The position numbers and the translations under genes are program-made. Under the pieces are notes generated by a model, which saw only the letters and a program-made list of their open reading frames with translations, had not been told where the DNA came from and did no database searches. This document shows positions 8,981-17,821 of a stretch of DNA of 64,000 nt, in pieces (position 1 is the stretch's first letter; each line of letters opens with the position of its first letter). The stretch is taken from positions 9,222,501 to 9,286,500 of the forward strand of contig NZ_CP012159.1 of the NCBI RefSeq assembly GCF_001189295.1. The letters run 5' to 3'. Source of the DNA: Chondromyces crocatus. GTDB lineage: Bacteria > Myxococcota_A > Polyangia > Polyangiales > Polyangiaceae.

Positions 8981-10668
8981 GGGGAGCGGGGCGCCTTGGG
9001 GCGCGGCGCCTCGATCGGTGGAGGTGGGGGGGGCGGTCCTTTCCCCGGCGGCTGAGGCGGCAAGGCCTTGGGACCCGCGGTCGGTGTCGGCAGCTTCGCC
9101 CCTGGGGGCTGCGCTCCAGCACCGGGCGGCGTCGCGCCGGCAGGACCAGGCTTGGCCCCAAGGCCCTGGCTCTGGGTCGCTCCGCCAGGTGGGGCCTCCA
9201 CGGAGATCGGCCCGAGGCCCAGCACCTGGAGCTGGGGCCGCACCTGCGCGGCGTCCGCCACCATGATGAGGCGCATCGCGTCGACGTTCAGGTACTTCTG
9301 CGCCACCCGCTGGACGTCCTCGCGGGTCACGCGCTGGAGCTTCGCCGCGCGCGTCGCGTACTCGTCGAGCGGCAGGCGGTACATCGCGAGCCCGGACAAC
9401 GAGTTCGCCGTCGTCCCCACCGTCTCGAAGCGCGCAGGGAGCTGAGCGATGAGGTTCTCCTTCACGTCGGAGAGCTCCTCCGCGCTCACCGGCTCCTCCC
9501 GGATGCGGCGGATCTCGGTGAAGATCTCCCTCACCGCGGGGCCCGTGCTCTCACCGACGATCGCCCCCCCGGCGGTGAACGGCCCAGGCCCGTGGCGCAT
9601 CTCGAACATCGAGCGGGCGCCGTAGGTGTAGGCGTGCTTCTCGCGCAGGTTCAGGTTGAGCCGGCTCGTGAACTGCCCCCCGAGCAAGCCGTTCATCACC
9701 AGGATGGCCTCGTAATCGGGGTTGGCCCGGGTGACGCCGGACAACGCCACCGACAGGGTCGACTGCGTGAGCCCAGGTCGATCGAGGATCACCACCTTGG
9801 CCCCGCTCGCATCGGCCGGCGGAGCGCCCGGCTCCTTCGCGGCCTTGGCCTTGCCCTTCCATCCCCCGAACACCCGCTCCACCTCGCGGATCGCCTGCTC
9901 GCGATCGATGTCGCCGGCGATGGCCACGGTGGTGGCGTCGGGCTGAAAATACGCCGCATGGAAGGCAGCGAGATCCGCCTGACGGATCTTCTCGAGCGCC
10001 TTCTCCGTGCCGATCAGCGGAGCGGCATAGGCATGGTTCGCCGGGTACAGCGCACGGGACACCGCGATCCCGAGCAGCGACGCCGGGCTGTCGTTCATCT
10101 GCGCCAGGCTGGTCAGCCGGCGAGACCGCTCGCGATCCACATCCCCCTTTGCGAAGGCCGGGTTCATGTAAGCGTCGCCCAGCAAGGTGAGCAACTCACC
10201 GAAGTGCGTCGAGAGCGCCGCGCCGCCCACCAGCCCCCCATCGTGACCGACCCTCGCCTCGAACCGCGCCCCGATGCGCCCCATGGCATCGCTGAACGCG
10301 ATGGCCGAGCGCGTCTTCGTCCCCTGGGTGAGCAGCGCCCCCACGAAACCACCGACCCCGGGTGCGGCCTGATCCGCGCCGCGATCGTTCGAGATCTCCA
10401 CGGCGACCACCGGAAGATCCCGGCGCTCGACCAGCAGGAGCCGCATCCCGTTGGGGAGCCGCGCCTCCTGGATCTTCGGTGGGACGAACGCAACCGCCGG
10501 ATCGGGCGGCGGCGGCGTCTTGCGGAACCCCTCGTCCGGAGGAGCAGGAATCGCTGGCTTCTCCGTGGCCTGCGCAGGAGGAGACGACGGCGCCTCGGGC
10601 GGCGGCGGATTGGCGCACGCTGCGAGGAAAGCGAGGGTCGACCACAGGCCGGTGCTCTTGAACCGCAT
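8977..10668 (-). CDS. M16-family non-catalytic subunit, lipoprotein
   Basis: A 563-residue protein with a lipobox (LAACA) near residue 20 and a Pro-rich linker. It has the two-lobe M16 architecture: LPNGMRLLLVERRDLPVVAVEI at the start of the domain and a SALYPANHAY/TTVAIAGDID region in the middle. Where active M16 peptidases have HxxEH, this one has APGVGGFVGALL, so the zinc site is absent. The ATG at 10668 is chosen over the GTG at 10674 because AGGGGA is seven bases upstream of it; the GTG would overlap the upstream stop as GTGA. The tail after residue 490 is a long Pro/Gly/Ala-rich low-complexity region. It probably pairs with the catalytic subunit encoded just upstream, as in two-subunit M16 (MPP-like) enzymes. 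Confidence 0.85.
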   Translation of the reverse strand: MRFKSTGLWSTLAFLAACANPPPPEAPSSPPAQATEKPAIPAPPDEGFRKTPPPPDPAVAFVPPKIQEARLPNGMRLLLVERRDLPVVAVEISNDRGADQAAPGVGGFVGALLTQGTKTRSAIAFSDAMGRIGARFEARVGHDGGLVGGAALSTHFGELLTLLGDAYMNPAFAKGDVDRERSRRLTSLAQMNDSPASLLGIAVSRALYPANHAYAAPLIGTEKALEKIRQADLAAFHAAYFQPDATTVAIAGDIDREQAIREVERVFGGWKGKAKAAKEPGAPPADASGAKVVILDRPGLTQSTLSVALSGVTRANPDYEAILVMNGLLGGQFTSRLNLNLREKHAYTYGARSMFEMRHGPGPFTAGGAIVGESTGPAVREIFTEIRRIREEPVSAEELSDVKENLIAQLPARFETVGTTANSLSGLAMYRLPLDEYATRAAKLQRVTREDVQRVAQKYLNVDAMRLIMVADAAQVRPQLQVLGLGPISVEAPPGGATQSQGLGAKPGPAGATPPGAGAQPPGAKLPTPTAGPKALPPQPPGKGPPPPPPPIEAPRPKAPRSP

Positions 10669-10670
10669 GC

Positions 10671-12152
10671 TCACTTCCCCTGCTTTCCGGCAGTGCTGCT
10701 CACCAGGCGCCCTGCCTTGGGCGCGCCCTTCGTCGGCGTCACCACCGTGACCACCCGCCGCGTGGCAGGCAGCAGTGTGGCGGCAGCCTGCTGCACATCC
10801 GCCAGCTTCACCCCCTCGTACCGCGCCAGATCCTTGGAGAGATACCCGGGATCCCCCGTGTACTGGTTGTACATGTTCAAGGTGTCCGCGCGCGCGGTGA
10901 CCTCCTCCATCTGGAAGACCATGTCCGACAGCGTGCGCGCCTTCGCCCGGGTCAGCTCATCCTCGGTGGGCGCCTCCTTGCGCAGCTTCTCCACCTCCTC
11001 GTCGATGATCTGCAGCACCTTCTCGGGCGACTGGTCCCGCTTCAGCGTCACCATGATGTGGAAGGTGCTCGCGAGCTGACTGGAGGCCTGCCGCGCGTAG
11101 ACGTCCTGCGCGATCTGCAGATCGTGGACGAGGCGCTTGTAGAGCCGGCTGCTCTTCCCCGTGGCGAGCACCTGGGCCACGAAATCGAGCTCCGCGTCCC
11201 CCTTCGCGAAGAACGGCGGCGTCACCCAGGCGATCTGCACGCGCGGAAGCTCCACATCGGCCTCCACCGCGAGCCGCTTCTCCGACTTCAGATCCCCCGG
11301 ATCGGCGGCCGTCTTCACCACCGGCTTCGCCCCCGCGGGGATGGAGCCGAAATACTTCTCCACGAGCGGCTTCGTCTTCGCCTTGTCGATGTCGCCCGCG
11401 ATGACCAAGGTCGCGTTCCCCGGCACGTAGTACGTCTTGAAGAACCCCCGCACGTCTTCCATGCTCGCCGCGTCGAGGTCCTGCGGCGTCCCGATGGTCA
11501 GCAGGTGGTAGGGGTGCCCCTCCGGGAAGAGCGCCGCGTTCACGAACTGCGACACCAGCCCGTACGGCGCGTTCTCGTAGCGCTGCCGCCGCTCGTTCTT
11601 CACCACGTCCCGCTGGCTCGCGAACGTTTTCTCGTCGGCGTGGTCGAGCAGCCACCCCATCCGGTCGCTCTCCAGCCAGAGCACCAGCCCGAGCTGGTTC
11701 GAAGGCACGGTCTCGAAGTAGTTCGTCCGGTCCGTGTTGGTGGTCCCGTTCCGCTCGCTGGCCCCCGCGCGCTCCAGGTACTTGAAGAACAGGTCCTCCC
11801 CCACGTTCTTCGACCCCTGGAACATCACGTGCTCGAACAGGTGCGCGAACCCGTTCTTGCCAGCCGCTTCGTCCTTGGAGCCCACGTGGTACCAGACGTT
11901 CACCGCCACGATCGGCGTGCGGCGATCCTCGTGCAGGATGACTTCCAGCCCGTTCGGCAAGACGTACTTCTCGAAGGGCAGCGTCACCTCGACGCGCTTG
12001 CTGGCCGACGCCGGCTGCGCCGCCGATGACGGCTGAGCGACCGCCGGGACCACGACGGACATCGCACCGAGCGCGGCAGCCAGCACGCACACCGCGGAGG
12101 CTCGCGATGGGAGCCCCCGCAGGCGGGCTCGGAGGAGCTTTCGAGCGAACAT
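10671..12152 (-). CDS. M16-family zinc metallopeptidase, catalytic subunit
   Basis: A 493-residue secreted protease starting at 12152 with a signal peptide (CVLAAALGAMSVVVPAVAQ). The inverted zinc motif HxxEH is present as HLFEH near residue 105, and the distal glutamate is in KNERRQRYENAPYG about 75 residues later. These are the ligands and catalytic Glu of M16 peptidases such as pitrilysin and the processing-peptidase beta subunit. A second, inactive-looking half follows (PRVQIAWVTPPF). It is the first gene of a three-gene operon with the non-catalytic partner and the PAP2 phosphatase, with stop/start overlap. Longer upstream frames overlap the divergent gene and lack coding character. Likely acts in the periplasm or at the outer membrane on peptides. 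Confidence 0.88.
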   Translation of the reverse strand: MFARKLLRARLRGLPSRASAVCVLAAALGAMSVVVPAVAQPSSAAQPASASKRVEVTLPFEKYVLPNGLEVILHEDRRTPIVAVNVWYHVGSKDEAAGKNGFAHLFEHVMFQGSKNVGEDLFFKYLERAGASERNGTTNTDRTNYFETVPSNQLGLVLWLESDRMGWLLDHADEKTFASQRDVVKNERRQRYENAPYGLVSQFVNAALFPEGHPYHLLTIGTPQDLDAASMEDVRGFFKTYYVPGNATLVIAGDIDKAKTKPLVEKYFGSIPAGAKPVVKTAADPGDLKSEKRLAVEADVELPRVQIAWVTPPFFAKGDAELDFVAQVLATGKSSRLYKRLVHDLQIAQDVYARQASSQLASTFHIMVTLKRDQSPEKVLQIIDEEVEKLRKEAPTEDELTRAKARTLSDMVFQMEEVTARADTLNMYNQYTGDPGYLSKDLARYEGVKLADVQQAAATLLPATRRVVTVVTPTKGAPKAGRLVSSTAGKQGK

Positions 12153-12263
12153 GGCGACAGGGTGCAGTACAGGCGACCCCGGGTCCAGAGCGAAGGGCCG
12201 ACGCTGGCGCTCCCTGTCCCTTGCTGGGCGGACCCCCTCCTCGATACCTTCCAGAGTCGCGCC

Positions 12264-13742
12264 ATGAGCACCAGCGAGCCTCCCTCCCCCTCCTCGCCTC
12301 CGCCCTCCCAGCCACCACCTCCACGATCCATCCGCCGCGTGCTGCGGCTCTGGTTCGGCTTCTCCGACCCGGTGGGACGCAGGCCGTACCTGATCACGGG
12401 CGTCAGCCTCATGGTCCTCAAGTACCTGCTCGAAGCAGGGCTCGTCTTTGCGGTCACCGGCAAGTCCTGGAGCCCCATCACGTACCTGAACCCCATCATG
12501 TCGCTGCGCCTCGCCGAGCTGCGCGACGCCCCCACCTGGCTGTACGTGCTGCTCGCGACCAGCACCCTCCCCTTCATGTGGATCGGCGCGAGCATGAGCG
12601 TGCGCCGCGCCGTCGACGCCGGAGGCTCCGCCTGGCTCGGCATGGGCTTCATGATCCCCATCCTCAACCTCCCCACCATGCTCGCGCTCGCGGCCGTGCC
12701 CTCGAAAGCAGGCGCCACGTGGACCCCGCAGCCGACCACGGTGTTCAGGAGCCCCGGCGCCCAGCCTCGCATCCCCCTGCAGATCGACACCGGCCTCAAG
12801 GCAGCCCTCCTCGGCGTTGCCGCCGCGGTGACCGTGGGCCTGTCGATGATGTTCCTCTCCGTCTACGGACTCGGCCTCTACGGCGTCACGCTGTTCTTCA
12901 TCACCCCGCTCGTCATGGGCGTCGTGAGCGCCTTTCTCTTCAACCGCCCCCATCCGCGACCGCTGGGCAACACCATCCTGGTCGCCCTGGCGAGCACCTT
13001 CATCGCCGGAGCGGGCATGCTGCTCCTCGCGCTCGAAGGCATCATCTGCCTCGCCATGGCCTTCCCCATCGCCGTCTTCATCGCGATCCTGGGCGCCTTG
13101 ATCGGCAGGGCCGTCGCGGTCCAGACCCGCACCCCGCTCCGGCACACCGCAGCGATGATGCTCGCGCTCCCCGGCATCGCCGGCGCCGAGGCCCAGGTGA
13201 CCACGGTCCCTCTCCACGAGGTCCAGACCGCCATCGAGATCGACGCGCCCCCCGAGGCCGTCTGGCCCAACGTCATCGGCTTCAGCGAGCTACCGCGCCC
13301 CGCGGAGTGGGTGTTCCGCACCGGCATCGCCTACCCCACCCGCGCCCGCATCGAAGGCGAAGGCGTCGGCGCCGTCCGCCACTGCGAGTTCACCACGGGA
13401 CCCTTCGTCGAGCCGATCACCGCCTGGGAGCCTCCCCGCCGCCTCGCCTTCGACGTCGCAGCCCAGCCCCCTGCGATGAAGGAATGGAGCCCATTCCAGC
13501 ACGTCCATCCCCCTCACCTCGATGGCAGCCTCCGCTCCCGACGCGGCGAGTTCAGGCTCATCCCCCTCCCGGGAGGGCGCACCCGGCTCGAAGGCAGCAC
13601 CTGGTACGAGCTGTCGATGGCCCCGACCCTCTACTGGAAGGTGTGGAGCGACGACGTCCTCCATCGCATCCACCACCGCGTCCTCCAGCACGTGAAGCGC
13701 CTCAGCGAAGAGCGCGCACGCGCCGCCTCCTCCGACACCTGA
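12264..13742 (+). CDS. Multi-pass membrane protein with C-terminal SRPBCC-like domain (copy 1)
   Basis: A 492-residue protein starting at the ATG at 12264. After a Pro/Ser-rich N-terminus come several hydrophobic helices in a DUF805-like arrangement (LRLWFGFSDPVGRRPYLITG, then LRDAPTWLYVLLA, MWIGASMSVRRAVDAG). A second membrane block (about 180-320) precedes a soluble C-terminal domain (about residues 335-480: VPLHEVQTAIEIDAPPEAVW ... RPAEWVFRTGIAYP) that matches SRPBCC/polyketide-cyclase-like ligand-binding folds by pattern. It is divergent from the M16 operon and followed by a paralogue in the same direction. Its function is unknown; the fusion suggests a lipid or hydrophobic ligand handled at the membrane. 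Confidence is good for the architecture only. Confidence 0.75.
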   Translation: MSTSEPPSPSSPPPSQPPPPRSIRRVLRLWFGFSDPVGRRPYLITGVSLMVLKYLLEAGLVFAVTGKSWSPITYLNPIMSLRLAELRDAPTWLYVLLATSTLPFMWIGASMSVRRAVDAGGSAWLGMGFMIPILNLPTMLALAAVPSKAGATWTPQPTTVFRSPGAQPRIPLQIDTGLKAALLGVAAAVTVGLSMMFLSVYGLGLYGVTLFFITPLVMGVVSAFLFNRPHPRPLGNTILVALASTFIAGAGMLLLALEGIICLAMAFPIAVFIAILGALIGRAVAVQTRTPLRHTAAMMLALPGIAGAEAQVTTVPLHEVQTAIEIDAPPEAVWPNVIGFSELPRPAEWVFRTGIAYPTRARIEGEGVGAVRHCEFTTGPFVEPITAWEPPRRLAFDVAAQPPAMKEWSPFQHVHPPHLDGSLRSRRGEFRLIPLPGGRTRLEGSTWYELSMAPTLYWKVWSDDVLHRIHHRVLQHVKRLSEERARAASSDT

Positions 13743-13952
13743 CCCCTCGTCGATCCCCTCCGGCAAGGCGCGTTTCCTGGAGCGAGGGGTCAACCGCCCG
13801 TGACCCCCATCGAGGAGCCTCCATCACCACCCCAGCCGCGGCGAACAGAACACCTCGGCGGCTCTTCCTTTGTGGCTCGCCGTTTCTGGATGCTCGCAAG
13901 TCCCTGTCCTTGTTGGGCGAGTCGCTCCCCCGATACCATCCCCGACAAGCCC

Positions 13953-15425
13953 ATGAGCGAGCCTCCCCCGGCCTCCTCGCCGCCGGTCTCCCGGCCCCCC
14001 TCGCAGTCGATCCCGCGCCGCATGCTGCGGCTCTGGTTCGGCTTCTCCGACCCGGTGGCGCGCAGGCCATACCTCATCACCGGCGTCAGCCTCATGGTCC
14101 TCAAGTACCTGCTCGAGGCCGGGCTCGTCTTCGTGGTCACCGGCAAGTCCTGGAGCCCCCTCACGTACCTGAACCCCATCATGTCGCAGCGACTCGCCGA
14201 GCTACGCGACGCCCCCACCTGGATGTATGTGCTGCTCGCGCTCAACACCCTCCCCTTCATGTGGATCGGCGCGAGCATGAGCGTGCGACGTGCCGTCGAC
14301 GCAGGCATGTCCGCGTGGTTCGGGCTGGGCTTCATCGTCCCCATCCTCAACCTCCCCACCTTGCTCATGCTCGCCGCCTTGCCCTCCCGGCCTGGCGCGA
14401 TCTGGCTGCTGCAATCGACCCCGGAGCTCGGCATACCGGACGACGCATCGGGCCTCCCCTTGCCGATCGATACCGGACTCAAGGCAGCCCTCCTCGGCGT
14501 GGCAGCCGCGGTGGCCGTGGGCCTGTCGATGACGATCATCTCCGTCCATAGCTTCGACCTCTACGGCGCCACGCTGTTCTTCGTCACCCCCCTCGTCATG
14601 GGCGTCGTGAGCGCCTTTCTCTACAACCGCCCGCACCCCCGCTCGTTGCGCAGCACCATGTACACCACGCTGGCGAGCACCCTCATCGCCGGAGCGTGCC
14701 TGCTCCTCTTCGCCCTCGAAGGCCTCCTTTGCCTCTTCATGGCCTTCCCCATCGCCGCCTGCATCGCGATCCTGGGCGCCTTGATCGGCAGAGCCGTCGC
14801 CGTGCAAACCCGGACCCCCTTCAAGCACACCGCGGCGATGATGCTCGCGCTCCCCGGCATCGCCGGCGCCGAGGCCCAGGTGACGACGGTCCCCCTCCAC
14901 GAGGTCCAGACCGCCATCGAGATCGACGCGCCCCCCGAGGCCGTCTGGCCCAACGTCATCGGCTTCAGCGAGCTACCGCGCCCCGCGGAGTGGGTGTTCC
15001 GCACCGGCATCGCCTACCCCACCCGCGCCCGCATCGAAGGCGAAGGCGTCGGCGCCGTCCGCCACTGCGAGTTCACCACGGGACCCTTCGTCGAGCCGAT
15101 CACCGCCTGGGAGCCGCCCCGCCGCCTCGCCTTCGACGTCGCAGCCCAGCCCCCTGCGATGAAGGAATGGAGCCCATTCCAGCACGTCCATCCCCCTCAC
15201 CTCGACGGCAGCCTCCGCTCCCGACGCGGCGAGTTCAGGCTCATCCCTCTCCCTGGAGGACGCACTCGGCTCGAAGGCAGCACCTGGTACGAGCTGTCGA
15301 TGGCTCCGACCCTCTACTGGAAGGTGTGGAGCGACGACGTCCTCCATCGCATCCACCACCGCGTGCTCCAGCACGTGAAGCGCCTCAGCGAAGAGAGCGC
15401 GCGTGCCGCCTCCTCCGAGACCTGA
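13953..15425 (+). CDS. Multi-pass membrane protein with C-terminal SRPBCC-like domain (copy 2)
   Basis: A 490-residue paralogue of the preceding gene, same architecture and direction. The N-terminal membrane half differs at many positions, while the last third is almost identical to copy 1 even at silent positions (compare 13141-13735 with 14821-15418). The 5' flanks also resemble each other (CCCTGTCCTTG followed by TGGGCG shortly before each start), so the duplicated unit includes the upstream region. The uneven divergence suggests recent gene conversion of the SRPBCC part. An upstream ATG at 13800 is in frame but adds sequence unlike the paralogue's start, so 13953 is preferred. Confidence 0.75.
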   Translation: MSEPPPASSPPVSRPPSQSIPRRMLRLWFGFSDPVARRPYLITGVSLMVLKYLLEAGLVFVVTGKSWSPLTYLNPIMSQRLAELRDAPTWMYVLLALNTLPFMWIGASMSVRRAVDAGMSAWFGLGFIVPILNLPTLLMLAALPSRPGAIWLLQSTPELGIPDDASGLPLPIDTGLKAALLGVAAAVAVGLSMTIISVHSFDLYGATLFFVTPLVMGVVSAFLYNRPHPRSLRSTMYTTLASTLIAGACLLLFALEGLLCLFMAFPIAACIAILGALIGRAVAVQTRTPFKHTAAMMLALPGIAGAEAQVTTVPLHEVQTAIEIDAPPEAVWPNVIGFSELPRPAEWVFRTGIAYPTRARIEGEGVGAVRHCEFTTGPFVEPITAWEPPRRLAFDVAAQPPAMKEWSPFQHVHPPHLDGSLRSRRGEFRLIPLPGGRTRLEGSTWYELSMAPTLYWKVWSDDVLHRIHHRVLQHVKRLSEESARAASSET

Positions 15426-15472
15426 CCTCCTCCGAGACCTGACCTCCTCCGACGCCTGACCTCTCCGACACC
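15408..15472 (+). repeat. 17-bp tandem repeat across the stop codon of copy 2
   Basis: Three to four copies of a unit reading CCTCCTCCGAGACCTGA, the last one shortened by a base. The stop codon TGA of the membrane protein at 15423-15425 is part of the first copy and each later copy carries its own TGA. The paralogue end near 13730 has a single related unit, so this is a local expansion. Confidence 0.8.
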
Positions 15473-15501
15473 TGGTCGCTCGGCGAGCGACGCCCGCGTC
15501 C

Positions 15502-16263
15502 TCAGCGCGGTCGAGGCGCCATCGGCCGCATGTGGATCCGCGGCTGCAGGACCATGTCCCGCTCCATCATCATCGGCGCTCGACCGACGCCGATGCCGGA
15601 GCCAGGTCGCCAGAACGGGTCGTACCACCACCCGTGGCCATAGCCATACGTGTAGGACCACGCCGGCCCAGCCGGCCGCGTCTGGACACGGATGCGCTCG
15701 AACGGCGTCCGCTCACCGACGAGCCGCGTGTCCGTCTGCACCTGCCACACCACATCGAACGCAGGCAGATCCGAGGCCTCGTCGATCCCCTCCGGCAAGG
15801 GGAACATCATCTCCACGATGCGCTGCTGCCCGGGCGGGATCTCCACCACCGGCAAGCGCTCCGTGCCCGCCTTCAGCAGCTCGGGCCGCCCCTCGGCGCG
15901 GCGCAGCTCCACCCGGACCGCGCGCGTGTCCAGCGTCCACGGCTGGGACCCTGCATCGTTGGACAGCCACAGTGCGACATGCAGCGCAGCGATCTCGTCG
16001 TCCTCCCCCTTCACCTCCAGCTCGACCACCCCGTACGAGTGCACCCGCACATCGCCCGTCGGCGCCTCGGGCGGGAGGGGATACCGAGCCGCCGGCTGCC
16101 CCTCCACCACGGCCGTGAGCTGCTCCCCGGGCAAGTACACGTAGGACGGCGAACACCCCAAAAGCGCCGCACCGAGCACCCCGGCGCCGAGCAGACCAAC
16201 CTGCCCGGCACGCCGAGGCGCCGTGACCCACTGTCGGGACGAAGGAGGCGAGGACCGTCTCAT
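15502..16263 (-). CDS. Lipoprotein of unknown function
   Basis: A 253-residue protein with a signal peptide and a perfect lipobox LLGC (AGVLGAALLGC). The ATG at 16263 gives a normal-length signal sequence; an in-frame start at 16296 would only lengthen the n-region. The mature part looks like a beta-rich domain (DVRVHSYGVVELEVKG, RAVRVELRR, PPGQQRIVEMMFPLP), resembling small DUF-type domains seen in proteobacterial lipoproteins. The C-terminus is rich in Gly, Tyr, Trp and Met (YTYGYGHGWWYDPFW, then MMMERDMVLQ). I do not recognise the family. It is convergent with the duplicated membrane protein. Confidence 0.7.
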   Translation of the reverse strand: MRRSSPPSSRQWVTAPRRAGQVGLLGAGVLGAALLGCSPSYVYLPGEQLTAVVEGQPAARYPLPPEAPTGDVRVHSYGVVELEVKGEDDEIAALHVALWLSNDAGSQPWTLDTRAVRVELRRAEGRPELLKAGTERLPVVEIPPGQQRIVEMMFPLPEGIDEASDLPAFDVVWQVQTDTRLVGERTPFERIRVQTRPAGPAWSYTYGYGHGWWYDPFWRPGSGIGVGRAPMMMERDMVLQPRIHMRPMAPRPR

Positions 16264-16326
16264 CACGAGAGGAGATGTGGACCACCGGACGGACAACGCA
16301 AGCGGGAGATGCCGGAGACCGTCATC

Positions 16327-16581
16327 TCAGCCCACGAAAATCTTCTCGGCCAGCCGCATCGCCGACCAGACGTACGCTGTCCCGGAGCCGAGCAGCACGG
16401 CGGGCAGCACCGCAGCCGACCAGGCGAAAGAGAGCCGCGACAGCACAGGACGCGACGCTCGGGCCTCTCCGGTGAGCACCAGACGCGCGCGACGACGGAG
16501 CGCGTCCGCGGCCCCCGCATCGCAGGGCACCTCGGGCAGCTCTGCCAGATCGTTCAGGATTGAATCCTCGCTGGACCTCAT
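16327..16581 (-). CDS. Small single-pass membrane protein, candidate anti-sigma partner
   Basis: An 84-residue protein whose ATG overlaps the stop of the ECF sigma gene (ATGA), so it is translationally coupled to it. It has one hydrophobic segment (WSAAVLPAVLLGSGTAYVW) and an N-terminal part with a single Cys. Its position directly behind an ECF sigma factor is where anti-sigma factors are usually found. It lacks the zinc-binding HxxxCxxC of ZAS anti-sigma factors, so the role is inferred from context alone. Confidence 0.65.
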   Translation of the reverse strand: MRSSEDSILNDLAELPEVPCDAGAADALRRRARLVLTGEARASRPVLSRLSFAWSAAVLPAVLLGSGTAYVWSAMRLAEKIFVG

Positions 16582-17240
16582 CGTCGACCTCCCACGCTTC
16601 CCGCTCCCTCAGCCTCGCGCTTCTCGAGCCACACCGCAAGCTCCGCCCGCGCCCTGGACAGGCGCTTGCGGGCGGCATCCTCCCGGATCCCGAGCACCGC
16701 CCCCACCTGCGCCGCGTCGAGCCCCTCCACCGCAGACAGCAACAACACCTCCCGGTGCGCTTCGGGCAGCGCACGCAGCCCCTCCTCCACCGAACGCACC
16801 GCCGCACGCGCGCTCGCGACCACCTCCAGCCCTGGCGCTGGATCCACGGGCTCCACCGTGAGGACCTCGCCAGCCCCCCACCCGAGCATCGCCCACCGCC
16901 GATGGCTGCGATGCCGGTTGCGCGCCACCGTGAACAGCCACGCCCGCAGATCGGTGTCCTCGTTCAGCTTCTCGGCGTAACGGGCCACCTGCATCCACGT
17001 CTCCTGGATCAGATCCTCGGCGACCTCCCGACGACCGGCGAGGCGCACCAGAAAGCTCCACAGACGCCCGTGATAGCGCGCATACACCGCGTCGAACGCC
17101 CGCGGATCCCGCCGCCGGAGCCTCTCGACCAGCGCCGCATCGCTCTCCTCGGCCGACACCGCCGACGTCTCCACGGAGGGCTCGCGCCCACCCGGGGCCG
17201 GCCCGTCCGCGATCCTCGGCGAGGTCTCCACGGTTCCCAC
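16578..17240 (-). CDS. ECF-type RNA polymerase sigma factor
   Basis: A 220-residue sigma-70 family protein with a GTG start. Region 2 is clear: FDAVYARYHGRLWSFLVRLAG, then DLIQETWMQVARY and the -10 recognition segment LRAWLFTVARNR. Region 4 has ALPEAHREVLLLSAVEGLDAAQVGAVLGIREDAARKRLSRAR, the helix-turn-helix that reads the -35 element. The first 35 residues are low complexity, so translation may begin slightly later. It is followed by a coupled small membrane protein, the usual place of an anti-sigma factor, and is divergent from a MotA/ExbB-like gene that may share its regulated promoter region (17241-17420). Confidence 0.92.
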   Translation of the reverse strand: MGTVETSPRIADGPAPGGREPSVETSAVSAEESDAALVERLRRRDPRAFDAVYARYHGRLWSFLVRLAGRREVAEDLIQETWMQVARYAEKLNEDTDLRAWLFTVARNRHRSHRRWAMLGWGAGEVLTVEPVDPAPGLEVVASARAAVRSVEEGLRALPEAHREVLLLSAVEGLDAAQVGAVLGIREDAARKRLSRARAELAVWLEKREAEGAGSVGGRR

Positions 17241-17420
17241 GCCTCCCCAGAACGCGCCGGGCGCCTCGGCGTGACAAGAAAAGATTTTCGGTCACACCCG
17301 GAAGGCCCCCGCGTTGGGGAAGGTGCAGGGCCGAACGAGACCCTCACCACCGACGTCCAGGACCGTCCGCGGACACGCCGCGGCCCCCCTGGGCCCCGAC
17401 CCACAGCACGGAGGTTCGTC

Positions 17421-17780
17421 ATGATTCAAGCGTTCGTCGAAGGCGGCTGGGCGATGTGGCCGCTCCTGGTCTTCGGCATGGTCACCATCGGCGCCGCAGG
17501 GCGGTTCGCCCACCGACCGCAGCTCGCGCAGCTCCGGTTCATCGGCGCGATGTCGCTCCTCACCTTCGTGACCACCTTCCATGCAACGTGGCTCGCGATC
17601 AGCGCCGTGCTCTCCTACCTGAGCAAGCTGGAGGACGTCGCTTCCGATCAGCTCGTCAAGATCCTCTTCACCGGCCTGATGGAGAGCACCCGTGCTGGCG
17701 GCCTGGGCGGCCTGTTGCTCATCGTCACGCTCCTCCTGGTCGCCATCGGCACGCTGCGCCTCACCCCGAAGCAGGGCTGA
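17421..17780 (+). CDS. Small MotA/ExbB-like membrane protein
   Basis: A 119-residue protein starting at 17421 with a GGAGG ribosome-binding site. The N-terminus MIQAFVEGGWAMWPLLVFGM resembles the first helix of MotA/TolQ/ExbB family proteins, and two further hydrophobic segments follow (FIGAMSLLTFVTTFHATWLAI, GGLGGLLLIVTLLLVAIGTL). The protein is much shorter than ExbB and lacks the cytoplasmic loop, so it is probably not a complete proton channel. It lies divergent from the ECF sigma operon. Similar small genes occur next to sigma factors in myxobacteria as far as I recall; function unknown. Confidence 0.75.
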   Translation: MIQAFVEGGWAMWPLLVFGMVTIGAAGRFAHRPQLAQLRFIGAMSLLTFVTTFHATWLAISAVLSYLSKLEDVASDQLVKILFTGLMESTRAGGLGGLLLIVTLLLVAIGTLRLTPKQG

Positions 17781-17821
17781 CCCCCTTGGCAAGCCGCGAG
17801 GAGTGAGGCACGACGACGTGC

